DNA from: Aliishimia ponticola
Lineage (GTDB): Bacteria; Pseudomonadota; Alphaproteobacteria; Rhodobacterales; Rhodobacteraceae
DNA: 64,000 nt
Assembly (NCBI RefSeq): GCF_004803475.1
Contig: NZ_SRKY01000001.1
Coordinates: 930,001-994,000 of the forward strand
Direction: 5' to 3'
Positions 15,270 through 24,464 of the stretch are shown piece by piece; within the stretch, counting starts at the first letter, position 1; each line of letters starts with the position of its first letter. A program made the position numbers and the translations under genes. The notes beneath the pieces were generated by a model. The model did no database searches and was not told the DNA's origin. It was given only the letters and a program-made list of their open reading frames with translations.

Positions 15270-16121
15270 ATGACTGAGCAAACACCCGTGAACGAGACCG
15301 CCGCCGTCAAAGCGACCCCGACCCTGCCCGACGCTCAAACAGTGACGGAGGTAAAGCACTACACCGACCGGCTGTTCTCCTTCCGGTGCACGCGGCCTGC
15401 ATCGCTGCGCTTTCGGTCCGGGGAATTCGTAATGATCGGCCTGATGGGCGATCCCGATCCCAAGACCGGCAAGCAGAAGCCTTTGCTGCGGGCCTATTCC
15501 ATTGCCTCGCCCAGCTGGGACGAAGAGCTGGAATTCTATTCGATCAAGGTGCAGGACGGTCCGCTGACCTCCAAGCTGCAACATATTCAACCGGGCGATC
15601 AGATCATTCTGCGCCCCAAGCCGGTGGGCACATTGGTGCATGACGCGCTGCTTCCGGGCAAACGTCTGTGGTTCTTCGCCACCGGGACCGGCTTCGCGCC
15701 ATTCGCCAGCCTGCTGCGCGAGCCGCAGACCTATGAAGACTATGATGAGGTCATCATCACGCATACCTGCCGGGAGGTCGGTGAGCTGACCTATGGCGCT
15801 GAATTGATCGAGAGCATCCGCAATGACGACATGCTGGCCGAACTGATTGGCGAAGGGTTTGCGGACAAGATCAAGTATTACCCGACCACCACCCGCGAAG
15901 AGAGCCCGAAGATGGGCCGGATCACCGACCTGATGCGCTCGGGCGAGGTGTTTTCGGATCTGGGTGTCGCGCCCTTGTCGCCCGAAACGGATCGCGCGAT
16001 GGTGTGCGGCAATCTGGCATTCAACCTTGATATCAAGGCATTGCTGGAAGGCTATGGGTTGGAAGAAGGCGCCAATTCCAAGCCGGCGCAATATGTGGTC
16101 GAGAAAGCCTTTCTCGACTAA
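15270..16121 (+). CDS. fpr: ferredoxin-NADP reductase
   Basis: A 283-residue FAD enzyme transferring electrons between NADPH and ferredoxin or flavodoxin. The FAD motif LLRAYSIASP (RxYS) lies near residue 73 and the phosphate-binding KVQDGPLTSKL follows. The NADP loop is FFATGTGFAPFASLLR near residues 135-150, and the C-terminal MVCGNLAF is typical. The extended N-terminus (about 25 residues before the core) is common in this family. It is separated from the cys operon by 111 bases with its own possible promoter, and probably feeds sulfite reductase through ferredoxin. Confidence 0.93.
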   Translation: MTEQTPVNETAAVKATPTLPDAQTVTEVKHYTDRLFSFRCTRPASLRFRSGEFVMIGLMGDPDPKTGKQKPLLRAYSIASPSWDEELEFYSIKVQDGPLTSKLQHIQPGDQIILRPKPVGTLVHDALLPGKRLWFFATGTGFAPFASLLREPQTYEDYDEVIITHTCREVGELTYGAELIESIRNDDMLAELIGEGFADKIKYYPTTTREESPKMGRITDLMRSGEVFSDLGVAPLSPETDRAMVCGNLAFNLDIKALLEGYGLEEGANSKPAQYVVEKAFLD

Positions 16122-16175
16122 AGGCGCGATGAGGGGCGCTGCCCCTCAAACTCCCCGGAGTATTTTGGAACAATG

Positions 16176-16205
16176 AAGGGGTGGTCTTTTAGGCCGCCCC
16201 TTTTT
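16176..16205. terminator. terminator between fpr and aroB
   Basis: The stem AAGGGGTGGTC/GGCCGCCCCTT (with a G-T pair) is followed by TTTTT on the plus strand, ending fpr. The reverse orientation has a weaker T run and could also serve aroB, which converges on it. Confidence 0.75.
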
Positions 16206-16217
16206 CCTTGGGGTAGG

Positions 16218-17321
16218 TCAGGACAGGGCGTCTTGCAGCAAGGTCAGGACGGCGTCGCGCGGCACGTCGGGTGTCACGAAGCTGTCCCCGATGTCGCGGG
16301 CAAGGATGAAGCGCAGTTGGCCGTCGACCACTTTCTTGTCCTGTCCCATGAGGGCGAGCAGGGTTTCCGCGTCCGGCAGATCGCCGGGAATATCGGCAAG
16401 ATCCGTTTTCATCCCCATGGCCTTGAGGTGGGCGCGCACGCGGCTGGGCGCCTCTTGGCTGCACAGGCCCAGGCGGCTGGAGAGTTCAAACGCCAAGGCG
16501 CAACCGATCGCCACGCCTTCTCCATGCAGCAGCCGGTCCGAATATCCGGTGGCGGATTCCAGCGCGTGGCCGAATGTATGGCCGAGATTCAAGAGCGCGC
16601 GATCACCGGCTTCTTTTTCGTCGCGCAGGACGATCTCGGCCTTCATCTCGACAGAGCGGCGCACGGCGGCGACGCGGGCGGTCATGTCGCCCGCCGCCAG
16701 TGCCGGGCCGTGATCTTCGAGCCAGGCGAAGAAATCGGCATCGCCCAGCAGCCCGTATTTCACCACCTCGCCATAGCCGGCGAGAAAGTCGCGCGCGGTA
16801 AGCGTGCACAGAAGCGCCGTATCGGCAAGCACCAAGCTGGGCTGGTGGAACGCCCCGACAAGGTTCTTGCCATGGGGGGAGTTGATGCCGGTCTTGCCGC
16901 CGACCGAACTGTCGACTTGCGCCAGAAGCGAGGTCGGCACCTGCACGAAGCGCACCCCGCGCCGCAGGATCGCCGCCGCGAAGCCGACCAGGTCACCGAT
17001 CACGCCGCCGCCGAAGGCAATGACGATATCGCCGCGTTCGACCTTTTGTTCCAGCAGCCATTCGGTGACATGTTGCAGTTGCGCCCAGCTTTTGGTGCCC
17101 TCGCCCTGCGGCAGTTTCAGAACCGTGCTGTCGATCCCGGCAAGCCCCGCTTGCAAGGTGTCCAGATGCAGGTCGGCGACGTGGCCATCCGCCACAATGG
17201 CCACGCGCGGACGGCGCAGCAACGGCGCGATGTGGTCCGCGGCCTGAGCCAGCAGGTCCGGCCCGATTTGCACGTCATATTCCCGGCCCGGCAGCCCCAC
17301 ATATACGGTTTCAAGCGGCAT
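16218..17321 (-). CDS. aroB: 3-dehydroquinate synthase
   Basis: A 367-residue enzyme of the shikimate pathway, using NAD and a divalent metal to cyclise DAHP. Visible family motifs are the NAD-binding FGGGVIGDLVGFAA (about residue 105), VQVPTSLLAQVDSSVGGKTGIN, the metal ligand Glu in GYGEVVKYG and the His cluster NLGHTFGHALE with a later HGEGVAIG. The start MPLETVYVGL at 17321 overlaps the end of aroK by 11 bases, so the pair is an operon. Confidence 0.96.
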   Translation of the reverse strand: MPLETVYVGLPGREYDVQIGPDLLAQAADHIAPLLRRPRVAIVADGHVADLHLDTLQAGLAGIDSTVLKLPQGEGTKSWAQLQHVTEWLLEQKVERGDIVIAFGGGVIGDLVGFAAAILRRGVRFVQVPTSLLAQVDSSVGGKTGINSPHGKNLVGAFHQPSLVLADTALLCTLTARDFLAGYGEVVKYGLLGDADFFAWLEDHGPALAAGDMTARVAAVRRSVEMKAEIVLRDEKEAGDRALLNLGHTFGHALESATGYSDRLLHGEGVAIGCALAFELSSRLGLCSQEAPSRVRAHLKAMGMKTDLADIPGDLPDAETLLALMGQDKKVVDGQLRFILARDIGDSFVTPDVPRDAVLTLLQDALS

Positions 17322-17907
17322 GAGACCTCTCCAACACATCCGGGCGGGTCAACAGGACGTCGATCACCCGGCTTACCATATCGTCAATCGTGAAAGCGGG
17401 ATCGGCCTGCGCGGCCAGATCCGCCCGTTGGTAGACCGGCACCCGCGCCTCATAGATGGCGGTCAGCGCGCCCTTGGGATCATCGGTTTGCAGCAGCGGC
17501 CGCGTGCTGCGGTGCCGCACGCGGGACCACAGCAGGTCGAGATCGGCATCCAGCCAGACCGACACGCCCCGCTGCGTGATCGCATCGCGATTGCCTTGCG
17601 CCATGAACGCGCCCCCGCCCGTGGACAGGATGCAGGGCGCGCCATCCAGCAGGCGCGAAATGACCTGCGCCTCTTTCGTGCGAAAGAACGGCTCTCCGTC
17701 GCGGGCGAATATTTCCTGCACCGTCATGTTCGCGGCCGCTTCGATTTCCGCGTCACTATCGAGAAACGGCACGCCCAAGCGTTGCGCAAGGGCACGTCCG
17801 ACAGCGGTCTTACCCGCCCCCATCATGCCCACAAGCGCCACGGTCTTCTTCAAGTCGAAGGCCGTACCGTGTTGCTGTTGTGCCGGTGATTGCTGAATTT
17901 CGCTCAT
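17311..17907 (-). CDS. aroK: shikimate kinase
   Basis: A 198-residue P-loop kinase phosphorylating shikimate. Walker A is GMMGAGKTAVG (residues 27-37), the shikimate-binding FLDSDAEIE follows, and LSTGGGAFM is the Gly-Gly-Gly substrate motif. The lid contains RHRSTRPLL. An N-terminal extension of about 20 residues rich in Gln precedes the core. It is the first gene of the aroK-aroB unit. Confidence 0.95.
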   Translation of the reverse strand: MSEIQQSPAQQQHGTAFDLKKTVALVGMMGAGKTAVGRALAQRLGVPFLDSDAEIEAAANMTVQEIFARDGEPFFRTKEAQVISRLLDGAPCILSTGGGAFMAQGNRDAITQRGVSVWLDADLDLLWSRVRHRSTRPLLQTDDPKGALTAIYEARVPVYQRADLAAQADPAFTIDDMVSRVIDVLLTRPDVLERSHAA

Positions 17908-17985
17908 AAAGGTGTGAATGGCGTGATCTTGTCAGAAAGGCCATATATAAGTTGGGAAAAAGGGCAAGGGGCACGGCAGTACAAC

Positions 17986-18138
17986 ATGCTTTGGCGACTG
18001 ATCAAATTCCTGATCTTTCTTGGATTGTTGGGATTCGCGGCCCTCGTGGCCTATGCCTATCTGGGGCCGTTTTTCGGCGCGGATTTCTCGGCCCCCCAGA
18101 CCGAGATAAGAGAACCGGTCACGTTGGATGCGAATTAG
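17986..18138 (+). CDS. small single-pass membrane protein
   Basis: A 50-residue protein. Residues 4-24 (RLIKFLIFLGLLGFAALVA) are a membrane helix preceded by Arg/Lys, and the remainder is a short acidic tail. No family could be named. It overlaps the following secreted-protein gene by 11 bases in a different frame, which implies co-translation. The ATG at 17986 is the first that gives this arrangement; a longer in-frame reading to 17890 would overlap the aroK start. Confidence 0.7.
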   Translation: MLWRLIKFLIFLGLLGFAALVAYAYLGPFFGADFSAPQTEIREPVTLDAN

Positions 18139-19690
18139 CGCCGTCTTTTTTGCCGCGATGATGGTACAGGCAGGGCCAGGCGCAGCGCAGTCTGACAGCG
18201 CGCCCCTGTCCGCGATAGATTGGCTTAACCAGAACCCGTCGCCCGCTGCGATGCGCCCCGCGGCGCAGCCGCAACCCCAGACACAACCCCAGACACGCAA
18301 AACAATCGAGGAGCCGCCCGTCACCCAGTCAGGACTGGCGCCCGTGGTTTCCGTGACCCCGCTGGGCACCGATACACGGCGGCGGATCGGCTTGTTGCCC
18401 CCCGACGTGACCGGCCTGCCCCCCTCGCTGTGGACGGACAGCGAGCCTGCGCAATTGCAGCGGTTGCTGCCCGGCGCGATGGGACAACGCCTGCCCGCCG
18501 CGCAAGAGCTGCTGCTGACAGTTCTGCTGGCCGAGGCCGATGACCTGCCCCGCCCGGACGACGCGATGGCGTGGCTGATCGCCCGGATCGACGCACTGAT
18601 CGAGCTTGGCGCGGTAGAGCCTGCATTGTCCATGATCGCGGCTGCCGAGCCGACTCGCGACAAGGACCTGTTCGCGCGCTGGATGACGCTGTCGCTGCTT
18701 GCCGGTGAGGAACGCGCGCCCTGCGGTGCCTTGGCCCTGCGCCCTGACCTGAGCCCCGATGAAGCGACACGCATCTTTTGCTTGGCGCGCATGGGTGACT
18801 TTGAAACCGCAGCGCTGCTTTTTGGCACGACCGGGGCCTTGGACGTGTTGGGCGCGGAACGCGAAACCCTGCTGGCGCATTTCCTTGACCCTGAACTCTT
18901 CGCGGACGAGCCGCTGCCGCGCGCGCCCTTGCGCCCGGACGCGCTGACCTTCCGCCTGTTCGCCGCCGCGGGAGAGCCCTTGCCCACCGCGCCGCTGCCG
19001 CGCGCCTTCGCCCATACGGATCTAAGCGACGCCGCCGGGTGGAAAGCGCAGATCGAAGCAGCGGAACGTCTGGCCCGCGCTGGCGTCCTGCCGGCGAATC
19101 GCCTTCTGGGGCTCTACACCAACCGTGCGCCCGCCGCGTCTGGCGGTATCTGGGACCGGGTCGCGGCGGTGCAGGATTTTGACCGGGCGCTGAGCGCGGG
19201 CAATGCCGCCCAAGTGGCCGAAACCCTGCCCCCTGTCTGGCGCAGTATGCAATCGGCGGGGTTGGAGACTGTCTTTGCCGATCTGTTCGCCGCCGATCTG
19301 GCCAAACTGTCGCTGAATGGCCCGGCCCGCAACATCGCCTGGCGCGTTGTTTTGCTGTCTCGCGAGTCGGCAGAGGCGGATTTGCCGCACGACATGCCGG
19401 CCCCGCTGATGTTCCTTGCCTCGCTCGCCCAGGGCCAGCCGGACGCCGACCTTGCCCAGACCGATACCGGCAGGGCTGTTGTGGATGGCTTCGCCCCGCA
19501 AGCGGATCGTAGCCTGCCCCCCGGACAAAGCGGCGAAGAAATCCTGAAGGTTCTGGCCCGCCTTTCCGAAGCCGGGCGCGGCGATCTGAGCGCGCTGACC
19601 TCCGCGCTGCGCACGCTGCGCGCCCTGGGGCTGGAGCCCGTGGCGCGGCAGGTGGCGCTGCAAAGCCTGATCATCCGCGCGCGGGAGTAA
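18128..19690 (+). CDS. large secreted protein of unknown function
   Basis: A 520-residue protein with an N-terminal signal sequence (ISAVFFAAMMVQAGPGAA) and a Pro/Gln-rich stretch (residues 38-65) before a helical, Ala/Leu-rich body. The body resembles stacked alpha-helical repeats, but no defined repeat unit or catalytic motif is recognisable. It overlaps the 50-residue membrane protein upstream and ends three bases before xerD. A periplasmic scaffold role is possible but unsupported. Confidence 0.75.
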   Translation: MRISAVFFAAMMVQAGPGAAQSDSAPLSAIDWLNQNPSPAAMRPAAQPQPQTQPQTRKTIEEPPVTQSGLAPVVSVTPLGTDTRRRIGLLPPDVTGLPPSLWTDSEPAQLQRLLPGAMGQRLPAAQELLLTVLLAEADDLPRPDDAMAWLIARIDALIELGAVEPALSMIAAAEPTRDKDLFARWMTLSLLAGEERAPCGALALRPDLSPDEATRIFCLARMGDFETAALLFGTTGALDVLGAERETLLAHFLDPELFADEPLPRAPLRPDALTFRLFAAAGEPLPTAPLPRAFAHTDLSDAAGWKAQIEAAERLARAGVLPANRLLGLYTNRAPAASGGIWDRVAAVQDFDRALSAGNAAQVAETLPPVWRSMQSAGLETVFADLFAADLAKLSLNGPARNIAWRVVLLSRESAEADLPHDMPAPLMFLASLAQGQPDADLAQTDTGRAVVDGFAPQADRSLPPGQSGEEILKVLARLSEAGRGDLSALTSALRTLRALGLEPVARQVALQSLIIRARE

Positions 19691-19693
19691 CCG

Positions 19694-20680
19694 ATGACCC
19701 CGGCGCGCTGGATTTCCACCTTTCTTGAGGCGCAGACAGCCGAACGTGGCGCGGCGGGTAATACACAAGCCGCCTATGGTCGTGACTTGCTGATCTTTGC
19801 CGAATGGCTTCAGGACAAGGGCCGCGATTTTGCGACCGCGACGCAAGACGACGTCGAGAATTTTCTTGTGGACAGCGAAACGCAAGGGCTGGCGAAATCC
19901 ACCCGCGCGCGGCGGCTGTCCTCCATCAAGCAGCTGTTCCGCTTTGCCTTTGAAGAAGGCTGGCGCAGCGACAATCCGGCGATCCAGATCAGTGGCCCGG
20001 GACGGGACAAGCGCCTGCCCAAGACGCTGAGCCATGATGAGGTGGATCGCCTGCTGGACGCCGCACGCAGCACCGGACGCAGCGCGGGGGACCGGCTGCG
20101 CAATACCTGCCTGATGGAAGTGCTTTATGCCACCGGGATGCGGGTGAGTGAGCTTGTCGCCCTGCCCGTCTCTGCCGCGCGGGGCGATCCGCGCATGTTG
20201 CTGGTGCTGGGCAAGGGCGGCAAGGAACGTATGGTGCCTTTGTCACCGGGGGCGCGTGATGCGCTGGCCGCGTGGCTGGCCCATCGCGACGCCGAAGAAG
20301 AGGACGCAGTGTCCAAAGGACAGGCCGCCTCGCGCTTTCTGTTTCCCAGCCGGGCCAGCGCCGGGCACCTTACGCGTCACCGGTTTTACGGGCTGATCAA
20401 GGAACTGGCCGTGGCGGGCGGCGTTCTGCCCTCGAAAGTCACGCCCCACACCCTGCGCCACGCCTTTGCCACGCATTTGCTGGAAGGCGGGGCCGATCTG
20501 CGGTCGATCCAGACCCTGCTGGGCCACGCCGATGTGGCCACGACCGAGATTTACACCCACGTCCTGCAAGAGCGGCTCAGCCAATTGGTGCTGGATCACC
20601 ACCCGCTGGCCCGCGCCGACCAACGGGACCGGCCCAAAGACGGCACTGCGGCCCCGAAGGATGGCGCCGACCGGTCGTGA
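19694..20680 (+). CDS. xerD: site-specific tyrosine recombinase XerD
   Basis: A 328-residue tyrosine recombinase that resolves chromosome dimers at dif with XerC. The N-terminal SAM-like domain (residues 5-90) is followed by the catalytic domain. Visible active-site residues are Arg in YATGMRVSEL, Lys in GKGGKERMVP, His-x2-Arg in HTLRHAFATHLL, His in LLGHADVATT and the nucleophile Tyr in EIYTHV. The C-terminus has a 20-residue charged extension. GGGAG precedes the ATG. Length and motifs fit housekeeping XerD rather than an integrase. Confidence 0.93.
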   Translation: MTPARWISTFLEAQTAERGAAGNTQAAYGRDLLIFAEWLQDKGRDFATATQDDVENFLVDSETQGLAKSTRARRLSSIKQLFRFAFEEGWRSDNPAIQISGPGRDKRLPKTLSHDEVDRLLDAARSTGRSAGDRLRNTCLMEVLYATGMRVSELVALPVSAARGDPRMLLVLGKGGKERMVPLSPGARDALAAWLAHRDAEEEDAVSKGQAASRFLFPSRASAGHLTRHRFYGLIKELAVAGGVLPSKVTPHTLRHAFATHLLEGGADLRSIQTLLGHADVATTEIYTHVLQERLSQLVLDHHPLARADQRDRPKDGTAAPKDGADRS

Positions 20681-20747
20681 CGCCACCACACTCCGCGTCC
20701 CTTGCAAGTCGCGACATGCTCCGCCAAAGACGATAGACAAGGACCGG

Positions 20748-20781
20748 GCCGCGCGCCGCCACCCTTGAACCTGCGCGCGGC
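20748..20781. repeat. GC-rich hairpin between xerD and the CorC-like gene
   Basis: The arms GCCGCGCGC and GCGCGCGGC are complementary across a 16-base loop. No T tract follows. It may be a Rho-assisted stop or a chance effect of high GC. Confidence 0.3.
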
Positions 20782-20819
20782 GCATCCCATAACAGGCGGC
20801 AAAGGACACGACCTTCCCA

Positions 20820-22130
20820 ATGGAAACACCCGAAACTCTGCTTGATGGCGCATTCTGGATCACCGCTGGCGTGATCTTGTCTTTGCTCGTTCTGTCGGGC
20901 TTCTTTTCCGGCTCCGAAACCGCGCTTACAGCCGCCTCGCGCGGGAAACTGCGCAGTCAGGCGGACAAGGGGTCCAAGGGCGCGCAGCTTGCGCTGTCGA
21001 TCACCGAGGATAACGAACGGCTGATCGGGTCTGTTCTGCTGGGCAACAACCTTGTGAATATCCTCGCCACCTCGCTTGCGACGGCGCTTTTTACGCGGGT
21101 GTTCGGCGAGTCGGGTGTGGCTCTGGCCACGCTGATCATGACGGTGCTGGTGCTCGTCTTCGCGGAAGTCCTGCCCAAGACCTATGCCATCACCAACGCC
21201 GAAAGCGCCGCCGCGCTGGTGTCGCGCCCGATTGCGCTGATCGTGCGGGTGTTTTCGCCCCTTGTCGGCGCGGTGCGGCTGCTGGTGCGCGGCGTATTGC
21301 GGATCTTTGGCGTTCAGACCGACCCGGACAGCCATATCATGGCCGTGCGCGAGGAAATCGCGGGCGCGCTGCATCTGGGCCATTCCGAAGGCGTGGTGGA
21401 AAAGGAAGACCGCGACCGTATCCTGGGCGCGCTCGATCTGGCCGACCGCACGGTGGAGGAAATCATGCTCCACCGCTCCGGCATCGAAATGCTGAACGCC
21501 GATGACAGCCCGCAAGACATCCTTGAACAGTGCCTGAAATCCAACCACACCCGCCTGCCCGTCTTTCAGGGCGACCCCGAGAACATCATCGCGGTCATCC
21601 ACGCCAAAGACCTGCTGCGCGCGATTTTTGCCCGTATGGGCGGGCCTGAAGGCGATGTGCGTCTGCTGACCAATTTCGAGATCACCGACGTCGCCAAGCA
21701 GCCCTATTTCGTGCCGGAGACGACGACGCTGGACGACCAGATGCGCCAATTCCTGCGGATGCGAACGCATTTCGCGCTGGTGGTGGACGAATATGGCTCG
21801 CTTCAGGGGCTGATCACGCTGGAAGACATCCTTGAGGAAATCGTGGGTGAAATCACCGACGAGTTCGATCCCGATGACGCCGATCCCGTGGTCGAACAGT
21901 CCAATGACGGGGCCTTCCTTGTGGACGGCGCGATGACGATCCGCGATCTCAACCGTGCGCAGGACTGGTCGCTGCCCGATGACGAGGCGAATACCGTCGC
22001 CGGTCTGGTCATCCACGAGGCGCAGATGATCCCGACCGTGGGGCAGACCTTCAGCTTTCATGGCTTCCGGTTTCAGGTCATTGCCCGCGAAGGCAACCGC
22101 CTGACCGGATTGAAGATCCGCCCGCTTTGA
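20820..22130 (+). CDS. HlyC/CorC (CNNM-type) transporter-like protein
   Basis: A 436-residue protein with an N-terminal CNNM membrane domain of three to four helices (FFSGSETALTAASRGKL near residue 30), two CBS domains (about residues 205-330) and a C-terminal CorC/HlyC domain with GFRFQVIAREGNRLTGLKI. The family affects magnesium or cobalt efflux in bacteria. The CBS2 portion contains FALVVDEYGSLQGLITLEDILEEIVGEI-like text, split across residues 318-345, typical of the family. The transport direction and ion cannot be set from sequence. Confidence 0.92.
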   Translation: METPETLLDGAFWITAGVILSLLVLSGFFSGSETALTAASRGKLRSQADKGSKGAQLALSITEDNERLIGSVLLGNNLVNILATSLATALFTRVFGESGVALATLIMTVLVLVFAEVLPKTYAITNAESAAALVSRPIALIVRVFSPLVGAVRLLVRGVLRIFGVQTDPDSHIMAVREEIAGALHLGHSEGVVEKEDRDRILGALDLADRTVEEIMLHRSGIEMLNADDSPQDILEQCLKSNHTRLPVFQGDPENIIAVIHAKDLLRAIFARMGGPEGDVRLLTNFEITDVAKQPYFVPETTTLDDQMRQFLRMRTHFALVVDEYGSLQGLITLEDILEEIVGEITDEFDPDDADPVVEQSNDGAFLVDGAMTIRDLNRAQDWSLPDDEANTVAGLVIHEAQMIPTVGQTFSFHGFRFQVIAREGNRLTGLKIRPL

Positions 22131-23002
22131 CCCTGTCAGACAACCTCCGTGGCATCCTCTGGATGGTGTTTGGCATGGCTGGATTCGCCGTGCTGGACAC
22201 GCTGCTCAAGATCCTTGCAGGCGCGATCCCCACAGGTCAGGTGATGATCCTTCAGGGAATTGGCGGTGCCACGGTGTTCTTCCTGATGGGGCTGCGCGCC
22301 GGGGCGCGGGATTGGGCCAAGCGCGCAATGCATCCTGCCGTCGTGGCCCGCAACATCTGCGAGGCACTGGCCGCAGTCTGCTTTATCACCGCGCTGGCCA
22401 ACGCGCCGCTGTCACTGGTCGCGGCGATCATCCAGGCCAACCCGCTGCTTGTCACCCTTGGTGCGGCGGTCTTCCTGCGCGAGCCGGTCGGCATCCACCG
22501 TTGGAGCGCGATCTTCGTCGGGCTGCTGGGCGTGTTGCTGGTGATCCGGCCCTGGGGCGCCGGGTTCGAGCCAAGCTCGCTTTGGGCCGTGGCCGGGGTC
22601 ATCGCGCTGTCGGCGCGTGATTTGCTGGTGCGCTGGGTGCCGCGCCACTATCCGACGGTGCAACTGGGCGCGATGGCGATGATCAGCCTGACCCTTGCGG
22701 GCGGCGCGTTGCAACTGCTGCCCGGCGCGACCTTCGACCCAATGGATGGCGCGCAACAGATCATTCTGGTCGTGTCCATCTTTGCCCTCGCCGTCGGCTT
22801 TATCGGCACCACCAATGCCATGCGCTCGGGCGATATCAGCGCGGTCACGCCCTTCCGCTATTCCCGCCTGCCCTTCGCCATCGGTCTTGCCGCGATCATC
22901 CTGAACGAGCGCCCCGATGCCCTGACCCTGATCGGTGCGGGCGTGATCGTTGCCTCGGGCCTTTACACCCTTTGGCGTGAACAGGTCCGCCGCCGCGGCT
23001 GA
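22127..23002 (+). CDS. DMT superfamily (EamA) transporter
   Basis: A 291-residue protein with ten predicted membrane segments arranged as two EamA repeats (residues about 10-140 and 150-285). The probable start is a TTG at 22127 that overlaps the preceding stop (TTGA); an ATG 12 codons later would cut the first helix. Such transporters often export metabolites or amino acids, but the substrate is unknown. It may be co-transcribed with the CorC-like gene. Confidence 0.88.
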   Translation: MTLSDNLRGILWMVFGMAGFAVLDTLLKILAGAIPTGQVMILQGIGGATVFFLMGLRAGARDWAKRAMHPAVVARNICEALAAVCFITALANAPLSLVAAIIQANPLLVTLGAAVFLREPVGIHRWSAIFVGLLGVLLVIRPWGAGFEPSSLWAVAGVIALSARDLLVRWVPRHYPTVQLGAMAMISLTLAGGALQLLPGATFDPMDGAQQIILVVSIFALAVGFIGTTNAMRSGDISAVTPFRYSRLPFAIGLAAIILNERPDALTLIGAGVIVASGLYTLWREQVRRRG

Positions 23003-24346
<1,344 letters not shown>

Positions 24347-24383
24347 TCGGCTGATTGCGCTGACCTAAAGTTGAAAAGAAACG

Positions 24384-24409
24384 ACGGATCGCCCTTGGCG
24401 GTCCGTTTA
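24384..24409 (+). terminator. intrinsic terminator after eno
   Basis: ACGGATCGCC/GGCGGTCCGT forms a 10-bp stem with one G-T pair and a 3-base loop, followed by a short T run. It sits 37 bases past the enolase stop. Confidence 0.75.
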
Positions 24410-24464
24410 CTTTGCGCGGCATGCGTAGAGTGGGCTACGCTATTGGCGTCGTCAGGAGAGATTT

